From NCBI GenBank assembly GCA_963840785.1, contig CAWJAF010000016.1, positions 20,656 through 84,655 of the forward strand: 64,000 nt of DNA, given 5' to 3'. This document shows positions 1-9,900 of this stretch, piece by piece (position 1 is the first letter of the stretch; each line of letters starts with the position of its first letter). Both the position numbers and the translations under genes were made by a program. This DNA is from JALYOK01 sp963840785 (GTDB lineage Bacteria; Pseudomonadota; Gammaproteobacteria; Burkholderiales; JALYOK01). Under the pieces are notes generated by a model. That model worked only from the letters and a program-made list of their open reading frames with translations. It was not told the DNA's origin and searched no databases.

Positions 1-1494
1 TGGCGTGGATTGCCGTACCTGGGCAACCTGCTTTGCCGTGATGTGACCGCCTTTGTTACCCCAACTGTTCATAGTGTAGGTTAAGATATTCGCGATTTCG
101 TCATCATTCAATTGACTCATCGGCGGCATGACGGAATTGTAGTTCTGTCCGTTCACCGTGATGGCCCCATTCAGACCGTTCAGCACAACGCCGATGGTGC
201 GATTTTGGTCAGCGTTGAGATAATCGGATTTGGCCAGTGGTGGGAATACATTTGCTACGCCCGCGCCGTCGCTTTGATGGCAAACAGAACACGTTCCGTT
301 AAACAACGTTTCCCCAGCCTTAATCTGTTGCTCAAGCGTTAGTGTTCCACTGGCGGTAGCTTGCGCCGCTTCGCTGATCGGTTTAGCGTCCGCAACTTTG
401 TCGCCTAGATACACATGATCAACTTCCTTGCCAGAGTAGATCGCTTTATTTTCGGGGCCATCGATTTTTAACATACCCAAAGCGCCCTTGTTGAATGCGC
501 GAAAGATCGAGTGATCGACCAGAATATAGGTGCCGGGTACTTCCACTTTGAATTCGACGATGGCAGAGCCACCGGCGGGCACGATCGTCGTCTGCACATT
601 CTCTTGGTAGCGCGTGCCGCCCTCGGTAAACACTTTATCGAAAATCTCGCCGATCACGTGAAACGAGCTGACTAAGTTCGGCCCGCCATTGCCCACATAC
701 AAGCGTACGGTCTCGCCGACGGAAGCCTTCAATGCTTTATCTCCGACCATCGCCCCTTCCGAGCCATTAAAGACCACATAGGTTGCTTTTTCGTCGATGG
801 CCTTTTGCATATCGAACGCTTGCGCACCCTTTTCGCGATACTTGCCGACAGTATAGAAATCGCCTTGCGTAACGTAGTATTCGCGGTCAACTTTCGCCAA
901 GCCTTGTGGCGGTTCAACCAGAATCAATCCATACATACCGTTGGCAACATGCATGCCCACCGGCGCGGTGGCGCAGTGATAAACATATAAGCCTTGATTG
1001 AGTGCCTTGAAGGTGAACTGCGATTCGTGTCCCGGCGCGGTAAAACTTGACGCGGCGCCGCCGCCTGGCCCGGTCACCGCGTGCAAGTCTATGTTGTGCG
1101 GCATTTTTGAACTCGGGTCGTTCTTCAAGTGGAACTCAACGGTGTCGCCTTGCCGCACGCGAATGAAGCTGCCCGGTACCGTTCCGCCAAATGTCCAAAA
1201 CGTATAGTTCACACCCTCAGAAATCGGCATTTCCAATTCCTTAACTACTAAATCGACGATAACTTTCGCTGGTGTCGTGCGATTTGTCGGCGGCGGCACA
1301 TTTGGCGGGCTAGTCAATACAGCTTTGATGGGTTCGCCCTGTGGGGGGCCGAAGTCGCCTTTGGCTGAGCCGCCGCTGTCGGCCGGGGCCGCAATCGGTG
1401 CTTCTGCTTTAAATGGTGGTGGGGGTGGGGCGGAATCGCAGGCGGCGAGTATCAAGAGAAGCGCTATGCCAACCGAGAGTTGACGTTGGAGCAT
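1..1494 (-). CDS. nirK: Copper nitrite reductase (AniA-like NirK) with C-terminal cytochrome c, 3' end cut by the window
   Basis: Reduces nitrite to nitric oxide in the periplasm. The frame is open from an ATG at 1494 to position 1 (498 codons seen, no stop yet). The N-terminus is a lipoprotein signal ending in the lipobox LAAC, followed by a Pro/Ala-rich linker. The two-cupredoxin core matches the Neisseria AniA type: HNIDLHA for copper, the type-1 copper segment YHCATAPVGMHVANGMYG, HVIGEIFDKVF, and the closing LVDHSIFRAFNKGALGML. A class-I cytochrome c domain follows, with haem motif CSVCH and a later MPPM methionine ligand. The fusion lets the enzyme take electrons directly through its own haem. 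It is transcribed away from polA and has a candidate FNR-type site upstream. The family assignment is firm; outer-membrane anchoring is inferred from the lipobox. Confidence 0.93.
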   Translation of the reverse strand, partial: MLQRQLSVGIALLLILAACDSAPPPPPFKAEAPIAAPADSGGSAKGDFGPPQGEPIKAVLTSPPNVPPPTNRTTPAKVIVDLVVKELEMPISEGVNYTFWTFGGTVPGSFIRVRQGDTVEFHLKNDPSSKMPHNIDLHAVTGPGGGAASSFTAPGHESQFTFKALNQGLYVYHCATAPVGMHVANGMYGLILVEPPQGLAKVDREYYVTQGDFYTVGKYREKGAQAFDMQKAIDEKATYVVFNGSEGAMVGDKALKASVGETVRLYVGNGGPNLVSSFHVIGEIFDKVFTEGGTRYQENVQTTIVPAGGSAIVEFKVEVPGTYILVDHSIFRAFNKGALGMLKIDGPENKAIYSGKEVDHVYLGDKVADAKPISEAAQATASGTLTLEQQIKAGETLFNGTCSVCHQSDGAGVANVFPPLAKSDYLNADQNRTIGVVLNGLNGAITVNGQNYNSVMPPMSQLNDDEIANILTYTMNSWGNKGGHITAKQVAQVRQSTP

Positions 1495-1555
1495 ATCTGC
1501 ACCTCGAAATAGGTTGTTAAGGCTAGTAAGTTAAGGCCAACAAACTACCGTAAGT

Positions 1556-1569
1556 TTGATCCAACTCAA
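1556..1569 (-). promoter_or_regulatory. FNR/DNR-like half-palindrome upstream of nirK
   Basis: Read on the minus strand the site is TTGAGTTGGATCAA, one mismatch from the FNR/DNR consensus TTGAT-N4-ATCAA. Its centre lies about 68 bases upstream of the nirK start codon. That fits activation from around -41 with a start site near 1520 and an AT-rich -10 such as TAACTT in between. Control of nitrite reductases by FNR/DNR regulators under low oxygen or nitric oxide is well known; the assignment here rests on this single site. The rest of 1495-1752 shows no gene. Confidence 0.5.
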
Positions 1570-1752
1570 ACTTTTGTCAAATGTCGCGTTGACGATCGGG
1601 TCGCGAAGGCAATTTCAATGCATCATGTATTGAAGTTGTCCGCAACTTCCGATGTGGGGCCGCCAAGAAGCCCGCCCTGATTGCCTGTCGGCAAGGCATT
1701 GCTCAATAGCCGCATGGGTACTGGATGGTAGAGTGCGTCTAAAAAACATCAG

Positions 1753-4482
1753 TTAATGCGCGGTTTCCCAGTTCGGCCCGGCACCGATTTCAACTAGTAA
1801 AGGCACAGCGAGGCTTGCGACCTCGGTCATAAGCTGCGGAATTGTGGCCTTCAATTTTTCCACTTCACCATTCGGCGCTTCGAAAACCAATTCGTCATGC
1901 ACTTGCATGATGATCATGGTTTTCATTTTTTCTTGCTCGAGCCAATTTTCCACAGCGATCATCGCAAGTTTGATCAGATCGGCGGCGGTGCCTTGCATTG
2001 GCGCGTTGATCGCCGCGCGTTCCGCGGCTTGGCGGCGTGGGCCGTTCGGGCTTTTGATTTCGGCGAGCCACAAGCGGCGGCCGAATACCGTTTCTACATA
2101 ACCTAAAGTTTTCGCATCATCTCGTGTGCGCTGCATGTATTGCGCGACACCGGGATAACGCGCGAAGTAGCGGTCGATGTAGGCTTGCGCCGCAGAGCGC
2201 TCGATGCCGAGTTGCGATGCTAAGCCGAATGCCGACATGCCGTAAATCAAACCGAAGTTGATGACTTTGGCGTAGCGGCGTTGTTCGCTGGTGATCAAGT
2301 CGCGTTCCGTTGAAAAAATCTCTGCTGCGGTGGCGCGATGAATGTCTTCCCCCGCCGCAAACGCTTTGAGCAAACTTTCGTCGCCGGAAATATGCGCCAT
2401 GATGCGCAACTCAATCTGCGAATAATCGGCAGAAAGAATCGTCGAACCTGGTGGCGCGATGAACGCCTCGCGGATGCGGCGACCTTCCGCATTGCGCACC
2501 GGAATGTTTTGTAGGTTGGGATCGGTGCTGGATAGACGGCCGGTGACGGCAACTGCTTGCGCATAGTTCGTATGCACGCGACCCGTTGCGTGATTCACCA
2601 TGCGCGGCAATTTGTCTGTGTAAGTTGATTTTAATTTCGCCAGGCCGCGATATTCCAATAAGGTTTTTGGCAGTGGATAATCCAGCGCGAGTTTTTCCAA
2701 CACGTCCTCGTCGGTCGATGGTGTCCCGCCCGGCGTCTTTTTGACGACTGGCAGCCCTTGTTTCTCGAACAGAATTTCTTGAATTTGTTTCGGTGAATTC
2801 AAGTTGAAGGTTTGTCCGGCTTGCTCGTGGGCGCGCTTTTCTAGCGTCAATAGCGTCGTTCCCAATTCGTGGCTTTGCTTCGCCAGCAGTGCGCTATCGA
2901 GCAACACGCCGTTGCGTTCGATCTTTTGCAGCACTTGCATCACCGGCATCTCGATGTTGCGGTAGATGTACTTTAGCTTTTCATCGCGCTCGATTTGTGG
3001 ATACAAGTGTTGATGCAATTGCAGCGTGATATCAGCGTCTTCCGCGGAATATTCCGTCGCCGTTTCCACGCTCACTTGATCGAAGCCGATTTGATTGGCG
3101 CCTTTGCCAGCGACGTCTTCAAACTTAATAGTTTTGACGTCGAGGTGACGCGACGCGAGGCTATCCATGTCGTGCGGCCGATGGCTTTCCACCACGTAGG
3201 ATTGCAGCAAGGTATCGTGCTCGACGCCGCGCAATTGCACGCCGTGATTCGCAAAAATATGTTGATCGTATTTCAAGTTCTGCCCGACTTTTTTGATCGC
3301 AGGATCTTCGAGCAAGGGCTTTAAGCGAGCCAGCGTTGCATCAAAATCCAATTGCGCCGGCGCGCCGGGGTAGTTGTGCGCCAAAGGAATATACGCACCG
3401 CGATGCGGCTCGACACTGAATGAAATGCCGACGATTTTTGAAGTCATCGGATCGAGTCCGGTCGTTTCTGTATCCACGCACACGAGAGGTGCCAACTTAA
3501 TTTTTTCAATCCAACTATTCAGTGCGGCTTCGGTTAACACCATTTCGTATTCGCGTGCAACAGGCTGTGTGCTAGTTACCGCGGCGCTGTGCGCATCAGC
3601 GATGGGCTTGTCGTCGCTTGCTTCTAGCGCCTCCTTGGAATTCTCCAGTTCCCGCCGCCAAGTTTTAAAGCCAAAGTGCGAAAATAACGCCACCAGCTTG
3701 GTTTTGTCGGCTTCTTTTGCCGTGAGATTATTCCAATCAAACGGCAAATCCACATCGCATTTCACCGTGAGCAAGCGCCGCGCTTGCGGTAACCAATCCA
3801 GCGCCTTGCGCAAATTCTCGCCGACAACGCCACTCACTTCATTAGCATTCGCTATGACGTTGTCGAGGGTTTGATATTGGCCGAGCCATTTCACTGCCGT
3901 CTTCGGGCCGACTTTTTCCACGCCCGGCACATTGTCGACACTGTCGCCGACGAGCGATAAATAATCGACAATGCGATCGGGTGCGACGCCGAATTTCGCC
4001 AGAACCCCGGCTTCGTCCAAGGTCTCGTTGCTCATCGTGTTGATCAACGTCACGTGCGCGGTGACCAGTTGTGTGAGGTCTTTGTCGCCGGTGGAAATAA
4101 CGGTTTTAGCACCGCGCGATTCAGCGTGTTTTGCCAAGGTTCCGATCACGTCATCCGCCTCCACACCTTCGATCATGAGCAAAGGCCAACCCAACGCCGC
4201 GATCGCTTCGAGCAGCGGTTCGATTTGTACCCGCAAATCATCGGGCATCGGTGTGCGTGTCGCTTTGTACTCGGGGTACCAATCGTCGCGGAAGGTTTTG
4301 CCCTTCGCGTCCATCACGCAGGCGAGATAATCCGGCTTATAATCGGAACGTAATTTGCGCAACATATTGATCACGCCGTAGATCGCGCCGGTCGGCTCGC
4401 CTTGCGGGCTACGCAGGTCGGGTAAACCGTGAAATGCGCGATAGAGATAGGACGATCCGTCCACCAACAATAGTGTTTGCAT
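1753..4482 (-). CDS. polA: DNA polymerase I
   Basis: Repair and Okazaki-fragment-processing polymerase, 909 residues from the ATG at 4482. An upstream in-frame start at 4518 would add 12 residues, but the family begins at MQTLLLVDGSSYLYRAF. All three activities are present. The 5' nuclease covers residues 1 to about 290 (EADDVIGTLA, STGDKDLTQLV). The 3'-5' proofreading exonuclease keeps its DTETTG metal site near residue 340. The polymerase domain has motif A YSQIELRIMAHISGD, motif B RRYAKVINFGLIYG and motif C VHDELVF. The reading frame is intact over 2.7 kb. It is divergent from the LOG-family gene, with only five bases between the two chosen start codons. Confidence 0.97.
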   Translation of the reverse strand: MQTLLLVDGSSYLYRAFHGLPDLRSPQGEPTGAIYGVINMLRKLRSDYKPDYLACVMDAKGKTFRDDWYPEYKATRTPMPDDLRVQIEPLLEAIAALGWPLLMIEGVEADDVIGTLAKHAESRGAKTVISTGDKDLTQLVTAHVTLINTMSNETLDEAGVLAKFGVAPDRIVDYLSLVGDSVDNVPGVEKVGPKTAVKWLGQYQTLDNVIANANEVSGVVGENLRKALDWLPQARRLLTVKCDVDLPFDWNNLTAKEADKTKLVALFSHFGFKTWRRELENSKEALEASDDKPIADAHSAAVTSTQPVAREYEMVLTEAALNSWIEKIKLAPLVCVDTETTGLDPMTSKIVGISFSVEPHRGAYIPLAHNYPGAPAQLDFDATLARLKPLLEDPAIKKVGQNLKYDQHIFANHGVQLRGVEHDTLLQSYVVESHRPHDMDSLASRHLDVKTIKFEDVAGKGANQIGFDQVSVETATEYSAEDADITLQLHQHLYPQIERDEKLKYIYRNIEMPVMQVLQKIERNGVLLDSALLAKQSHELGTTLLTLEKRAHEQAGQTFNLNSPKQIQEILFEKQGLPVVKKTPGGTPSTDEDVLEKLALDYPLPKTLLEYRGLAKLKSTYTDKLPRMVNHATGRVHTNYAQAVAVTGRLSSTDPNLQNIPVRNAEGRRIREAFIAPPGSTILSADYSQIELRIMAHISGDESLLKAFAAGEDIHRATAAEIFSTERDLITSEQRRYAKVINFGLIYGMSAFGLASQLGIERSAAQAYIDRYFARYPGVAQYMQRTRDDAKTLGYVETVFGRRLWLAEIKSPNGPRRQAAERAAINAPMQGTAADLIKLAMIAVENWLEQEKMKTMIIMQVHDELVFEAPNGEVEKLKATIPQLMTEVASLAVPLLVEIGAGPNWETAH

Positions 4483-4487
4483 GAGAG

Positions 4488-5222
4488 ATGATGAGTCTGG
4501 ATAAAAAGATACCACCATTGGCAGATCGCGAGTTGCAGTCTCGCGCCACCTACACCGCGCGCGAGTCCTGGCGCATGTTTGAGATTATGGCAGAATTCGT
4601 TGAGAGCACGGAGAAGCTCGCCTCAATTCATCCTGCCGTTAGCATCTTCGGCAGCGCGCGCACGTCGCAGGATCATCCCTACTATCAACTTACCGAGCAA
4701 ATCGCGCGAAAGTTATCCGATTCGGGCTTTACCGTTATCTCGGGCGGTGGGCCGGGAATTATGGAGGCGGCGAACAAGGGTGCGTTCTTCGGAAAATCGC
4801 CCTCCGTTGGTCTGAATATTCGCTTGCCGCACGAGCAGGGCGACAATCAGTTTCAAGACATCACATTGTCATTCGAACATTTTTTCGCGCGCAAAGTCAT
4901 GTTCGTCAAATACGCATCGGCGTATGTCGTGATGCCCGGTGGATTCGGCACACTTGATGAACTAATGGAAGCGATGACCTTAACGCAAACCGGCAAGACC
5001 CGAAAAATCCCTATCATTTTGGTTCACTCGCCGTTTTGGAAAGGATTAATCGATTGGTTTAAATCCACTCTCGTTACCGAGAAAATGATTAGTCCCGAAG
5101 ATATTGATTTAATCAAGGTAATCGATCGGCCGCAGGCGGTTGTCGACGCGATATTCCAACATTATGAAACGCGTGGGTTCGCGCCTTCGGCGGCTGAGCG
5201 CGAGAAAATGTTGAGCCTTTAG
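4488..5222 (+). CDS. LOG-family protein (TIGR00730 type, nucleoside 5'-monophosphate phosphoribohydrolase fold)
   Basis: A 244-residue Rossmann-type protein with the two family signatures: GGGPGIMEAANKGAF around residue 85 and PGGFGTLDELMEAMTLTQTGK around residue 150. Characterised members release the base from nucleoside 5'-monophosphates (cytokinin-activating LOG, YgdH/PpnN-like). Older annotation calls them lysine decarboxylases, which is not supported. The N-terminal extension of about 40 residues before SIFGSAR is typical of the longer proteobacterial group. The start overlaps the polA promoter region, so an internal start such as the Met at 4575 cannot be excluded. thrB begins two bases after the stop, so the two are probably co-transcribed. 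Confidence 0.85.
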   Translation: MMSLDKKIPPLADRELQSRATYTARESWRMFEIMAEFVESTEKLASIHPAVSIFGSARTSQDHPYYQLTEQIARKLSDSGFTVISGGGPGIMEAANKGAFFGKSPSVGLNIRLPHEQGDNQFQDITLSFEHFFARKVMFVKYASAYVVMPGGFGTLDELMEAMTLTQTGKTRKIPIILVHSPFWKGLIDWFKSTLVTEKMISPEDIDLIKVIDRPQAVVDAIFQHYETRGFAPSAAEREKMLSL

Positions 5223-5224
5223 TC

Positions 5225-6166
5225 GTGGCAGTTTTTACTCGAATCTTACGTGACGAACTACAATCCTGGCTCACCGACTACTCGGTCGGTACGTTAATTG
5301 ATTTTCGCGGTATCGAATCGGGCATCGAGAACACCAACTATTTTGTGACCACATCGGAAGGCGAATTCGTTCTCACGCTATTCGAAGTTCTAAAGGCTCA
5401 GGAACTGCCGTTCTATTTGAACTTCATGGCGCATCTCGCGAATCACGGCATTCCGTGTCCGCGCCCGATTGCGAATTTGCAGAACCAATACCTCGGCGAA
5501 TTGAAAAGCAAAACCCGCGAGTTTGGTGAGCCGGCTCGAAGGCACATCGGTATTGAAACCGAGCGCGACGCATTGCGCAAAGGTCGGCAAGCTGCTGGCG
5601 AATATGCACATGGCCGGAAAAAGCTTTCCGCTCTCCATGGATAATCCGCGCGGATCAGCCTGGCGCAAGCAAGCGGCTGCGAAGGTTTGGGAGTATTTAT
5701 CTGGCGAGGAAAGCGAACTGTTGCAAAGTGAACTGGATTACCAAGACTCCATCGATGTTTCCTCGCTACCGCGGGGCGTCGTCCACGCCGATCTATTCCG
5801 CGACAACATATTGTTTCGCGGCAGCGACATCGGCGGCGTAATCGATTTTTATTTCGCAGGAAACGATGCTTGGCTGTTCGATCTAGCCGTCACGGTCAAC
5901 GACTGGTGCATAGCATCACCTGGAGAACTAGACCCAGAGCGGCTCTCAGCCATGCTCATGCGTATTGCGCGATTATTCCAGTAACGGACGCGGAGAAAAA
6001 TTTGTGGCCAGCGGTGCTCCGCTCGGCGGCGCTGCGGTTTTGGTTATCTCGGTTATACGATTTTTATTTGCCACGCCCTGGCGAAATAGTCAAATCCCAC
6101 GACCCGGGGCATTTTCAGACGATATTGCTGGGGCACAAGTCGGAACAACCGCGCTGGTCAACATGA
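5225..6166 (+). CDS. thrB: Homoserine kinase (choline-kinase-like ThrB), two frameshifts
   Basis: Phosphorylates homoserine in threonine synthesis. Three consecutive reading frames together give the full family length of about 313 residues. 5225 to about 5525 encodes the N-terminal half (FRGIESGIENTNYFV). About 5525-5960 carries the kinase catalytic segment HADLFRDNILF and GGVIDFYFAGNDAW. About 5950-6166 gives the C-terminus (SRLYDFYLPRPGE). The breaks lie near 5525 and 5960. Because each segment is well conserved and the gene is normally needed for growth without threonine, sequencing indels are more likely than decay. The GTG start follows the LOG gene by two bases. Confidence 0.88.
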
Positions 6167-6288
6167 CTGAGGCCGTTGATCCACACTCTTGCGATAACAT
6201 GTCATCCTTCTCGCCGCAATACATTTGCAATTTTCGTCAACAACGCTAAAATAGCAGCTGTAAGTAGAATAATAAAAGGAGAATCTCC

Positions 6289-6899
6289 GTGAATCTTACC
6301 CGCGCATTGAACAATACCATCAAAGGGTTAATTGCAAGCACCCTCGCCGCTAGCACCCTGACTTTTGCGACCACGATCGATTTCGAATCGCTGAGCGATT
6401 CAGAGTTAATCGGCAATCAGATTGCATCCCTGACATTTAGCAACGCCGTCGCGCTTAGCGCCGGCATTTCCTTAAACGAGTTCGACTTTCCGCCACTATC
6501 CGGCAATGTTGTAGCCTCCGATTTCGGTGGTAACTTGATTGTCGATTTTGCCGTTCCGGTGAGTGCTTTCTCGGCTTATTTCACCTACAGCACGCAGCTT
6601 ACGTTGACTGCGTTCGACACGAACCTTGCGCAAGTCGATTTCCTAAGCTCGGCGTTCTCGTCCAATCTAGCAACGTCGGGCGACGCCGGCAGCTTACCGA
6701 ATGAGCTGCTTGGGTTTTCCAGCGTGTCCGGTCTCCGGCGTGTCGTTATAGCGGGCTTCGCCGATGGCGGTTCCTTTGTTTTGGATGATCTCAACTTTGA
6801 GCCAGGAGGTGTCGAGCCGCTGCCGGCGCCGGGTGGCTTGATGTTGTGGGACTTGGCCTTGCAGCATGGTGGATAGCGCGACCGCGTAAACAGGTTTAA
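6289..6899 (+). CDS. Secreted PEP-CTERM-like protein, frameshifted within the C-terminal sorting signal
   Basis: The GTG start at 6289 is preceded by a strong AAAGGAGAA ribosome site. The product has a signal peptide ending near LTFAT and a beta-rich body (TTIDFESL, FGGNLIVDFAVPVSAFSAYF, FVLDDLNFEP). As written, the frame stops at 6876 after APGGLMLWDL. Adding one base near 6846 gives instead APGGLMLLGLGLAAWWIARP, then a basic tail and a stop at 6897-6899. That is the standard PEP-CTERM layout: Pro-Ala-Pro, one hydrophobic helix, Arg-rich end. Such signals are processed by exosortase, and no exosortase gene lies in this window. The body has no recognised enzyme domain. It heads a run of secreted-protein genes. 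Confidence 0.7.
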
Positions 6900-6930
6900 T
6901 CGCAGAGCCGTTCCGGTAGGGGGATAATAA

Positions 6931-9900
6931 ATGCTGCAGTTTGTTCGTATATTGGCAGGTACGATTGTATTTCTGCTTGGCCTGATGCATGGGCTTGCGT
7001 CGGCGCAAACCATCACCGCCGCCGTGAGTCCCACCTCGACACCAGTCGGTGTCGGAATCAATGCCGCGTTTGCGGCGCAGATCACTGATCCCGCGCTTAT
7101 CCAAGGATCGGTCAATCTACTGCGGATTGATGCGCTGGGTCGCTCTAGCATCCTCGGCATCATGCGCGACGACGGCCTTGAAGGCGATGCCGTTGCCGGC
7201 GATCGCATGTTTACGTTGCGGTTTAATGTTTATGAAGAAACGCTCGGTACCCTGACCTACCGCGTATCCGCCGCGTTTCAGGGGCGCGTTTCACGAATCT
7301 TGTCAAATCCGATTACGCTCACCATCACCGGCACCGTCCCCACCGACATCACCATATCCCAGCCGACCAATCTTGCGTTCGTCAACACCACGGCCGTGAT
7401 CATTTCCGGAACCACGGGCGATCCGAGCGCGACGGTCAGCGTTAACGGTATTCAGGCTAATAAGAGCGGCAATACTTTCCAAGCCAGCGTGCCGCTGCAG
7501 GAAGGTAATAACACTGTAACGGCCGTGGCCAAGAACACCAACGGTGGTAACAGCACCGCATCGATCCAAGTTACGCTCGACACCACGCCGCCGCGGCTGA
7601 TGGTCGAATTTCCGCCGAGCGGCTACGTGACCTCGGAGGCCGCGGTGAGCTTTAGCGGTATGATCAATGACCTGGTCGTCGGTACGGTCAACAGCCAACA
7701 AGCGCAAGTCAGCGTAAAGGGCGTCGCAGCACAGGTAGCGAATCGAACGTTCAGTGCGCCCAACATTCCATTGCAACTCGGCCTAAACGATATCGCCGTG
7801 ATTGGCCGCGATCAAACCGGTAACAGCGTTTCACAGACTATTCGCGTCACGCGCGAGGCGCCGGCGGCACAATCCATCAAGCTTATTTCCGGCAACAATC
7901 AAACCGCGGCCATCGGTTCGGTAGCGCCACTGCCCTTGGTAGTTCAATTACTCGACGGCGGCAACCCCGTGGCGGGTAAGCCCGTATCTTTCCGGGTCAC
8001 GGAGAACGATGGTTTCTTGGCGCCAGGCAGCAGTAAAGCACAAGTAATCGTGATCAACACCGACGCCCAAGGACAAGCCAAAGCAAATTGGACACTGGGC
8101 AATCATGCCGGGAATAACATCGTGCAAGCCTATGCCGGCGGGTTTACCGGCACGGCGGTATTCACCGGCACCGGAACGACAAAAACGCCGGCTAAAATCA
8201 GTATCGATTCCGGTGGTAATCAATTCGGCGCTGTCAACGATCCCCTAGCCTTGCCATTTGTCGCCGTCGTAACCGATCAAGGCTACAATCGGCTTGCTAA
8301 CGTGCCGGTGACTTTTACTGTTAAACAAGGCGGCGGTAATTTTGGCGGCGCGACCACTTTGCAGACCAAGACCGACAGCGACGGCCGCGCGCTTGCGGTG
8401 CTCACGCTGGGCAGCCAGCCGGGGCAGGACAACAATATGGTGGAGGCAACATTCACCGGCAACACACGGTTCGCTGCGGCATTTACCGCATCGGCACGGG
8501 TTCCCGGCGATCCGGCGAAAACCTCGATCAGCGGCGTGGTATTAGACGGCAGCAATAACCCGATCCCCGGCACCACCATACGGCTATTCCAAATCCGCCA
8601 AGGCGCCGCCAACAACCAGCCGGTGCAAGTGGGCACGCCGGTGCGCGCCGATGCCAAGGGCTTATTCAAAATGACCGGCGCGCCATCGGGCTTTTTCAAG
8701 CTGATGGCCGATGGCACCACGGCTACGCTCGCCGGCAAGCAATTCCCGACACTGGAGTACGACATCGTTACCGTCGCAGGTCAAGACAACGGTGTCGGCA
8801 TGCCGATCTATCTTCCGGAATTAGATATGGACGCGAAGCTCTGCGTGAACGAGACCACGGGCGGTGTACTGAAGCTGGCCAAGTCGCCCGGGTTCTCGCT
8901 AACGGTCGCACCCGGCTCCGCCATCTTCCCCGGCGGCTCGCGCACCGGCTGTATCACCGTCACGCCGGTCAATCCGGACAAAGTGCCAATGGTGCCCGGC
9001 TTCGGCCAACAGCCGCGCTATGTCGTCACCATTCAGCCGGTCGGCACGCGCTTCACCGTGCCCGCTGCGATGACGATGCCGAACATGGATGGGCTGGCGC
9101 CGCGGGCTAAAACGGAGATGTACAGCTTCGATCACGACCTGGCGTCATTCGTCGCGATCGGCACGGGCACGGTGAGCGACGACGGATCGATCATCGCCTC
9201 CGATCCGGGTGTCGGCGTGATCAAAGCCGGGTGGCATTGCGGCGGTAATCCAAATCCGACCGGCAGTGCGGGGACGTGTGCTCAATGCAAAGCGTGTATT
9301 GGAAATGCCTGTCAGACCGATCCGGCCCAGGCGTGCACGTGTTGCGGATCCGGAAACGGGGGCGTTTGTACGAACGGTACGTGCACTCCCCTTGGTGGCA
9401 GTTCGTGCTCGACCAATACGGTGGTCGTTCCGAACGTAGTAGTTGTTGGAAACCCGGATCCGAGCCAATGCGGTCCGGGTATGACCGGAGCTACACATGG
9501 TCCCCTAACACTTCCCGCTACTCCTCAAGTAGCAGCATGCGTTTCTGGAAAGTGCACGTGGTCTTTGCGCGTACGTGGGCCGTTCGACTTGCCAGTTTTT
9601 TCGGGGCTCTGTCTACCTAATCCAGGTATTAATGTGCAAAGTGCCAATGCCGCCATCTTATTTTCGGGTAATTACTGCAAAGCCATAAAGGATCTAACGC
9701 CGGATGCGACGGGTAGACCTGGTATCGATTCAGATCCAGGTATATTCACGAGTTTTCCGATCGTAACGCGCCATGAAAACTTTCATGTCAAGGAGGTGGA
9801 GACGGCTTTGCGAGCAACTTGGCCGGCATTCGAATCCACCGTCGAAGCCATTTCCGAGGCTGTATCTTGCGGTCCCCAAACCGCCAGTGCGGTCTTGGCT

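Noticed and set aside
4488..5222. Lysine decarboxylase annotation for the LOG-family gene
   Set aside because: The PGGFGTLDE motif belongs to phosphoribohydrolases; no PLP-binding decarboxylase features are present.
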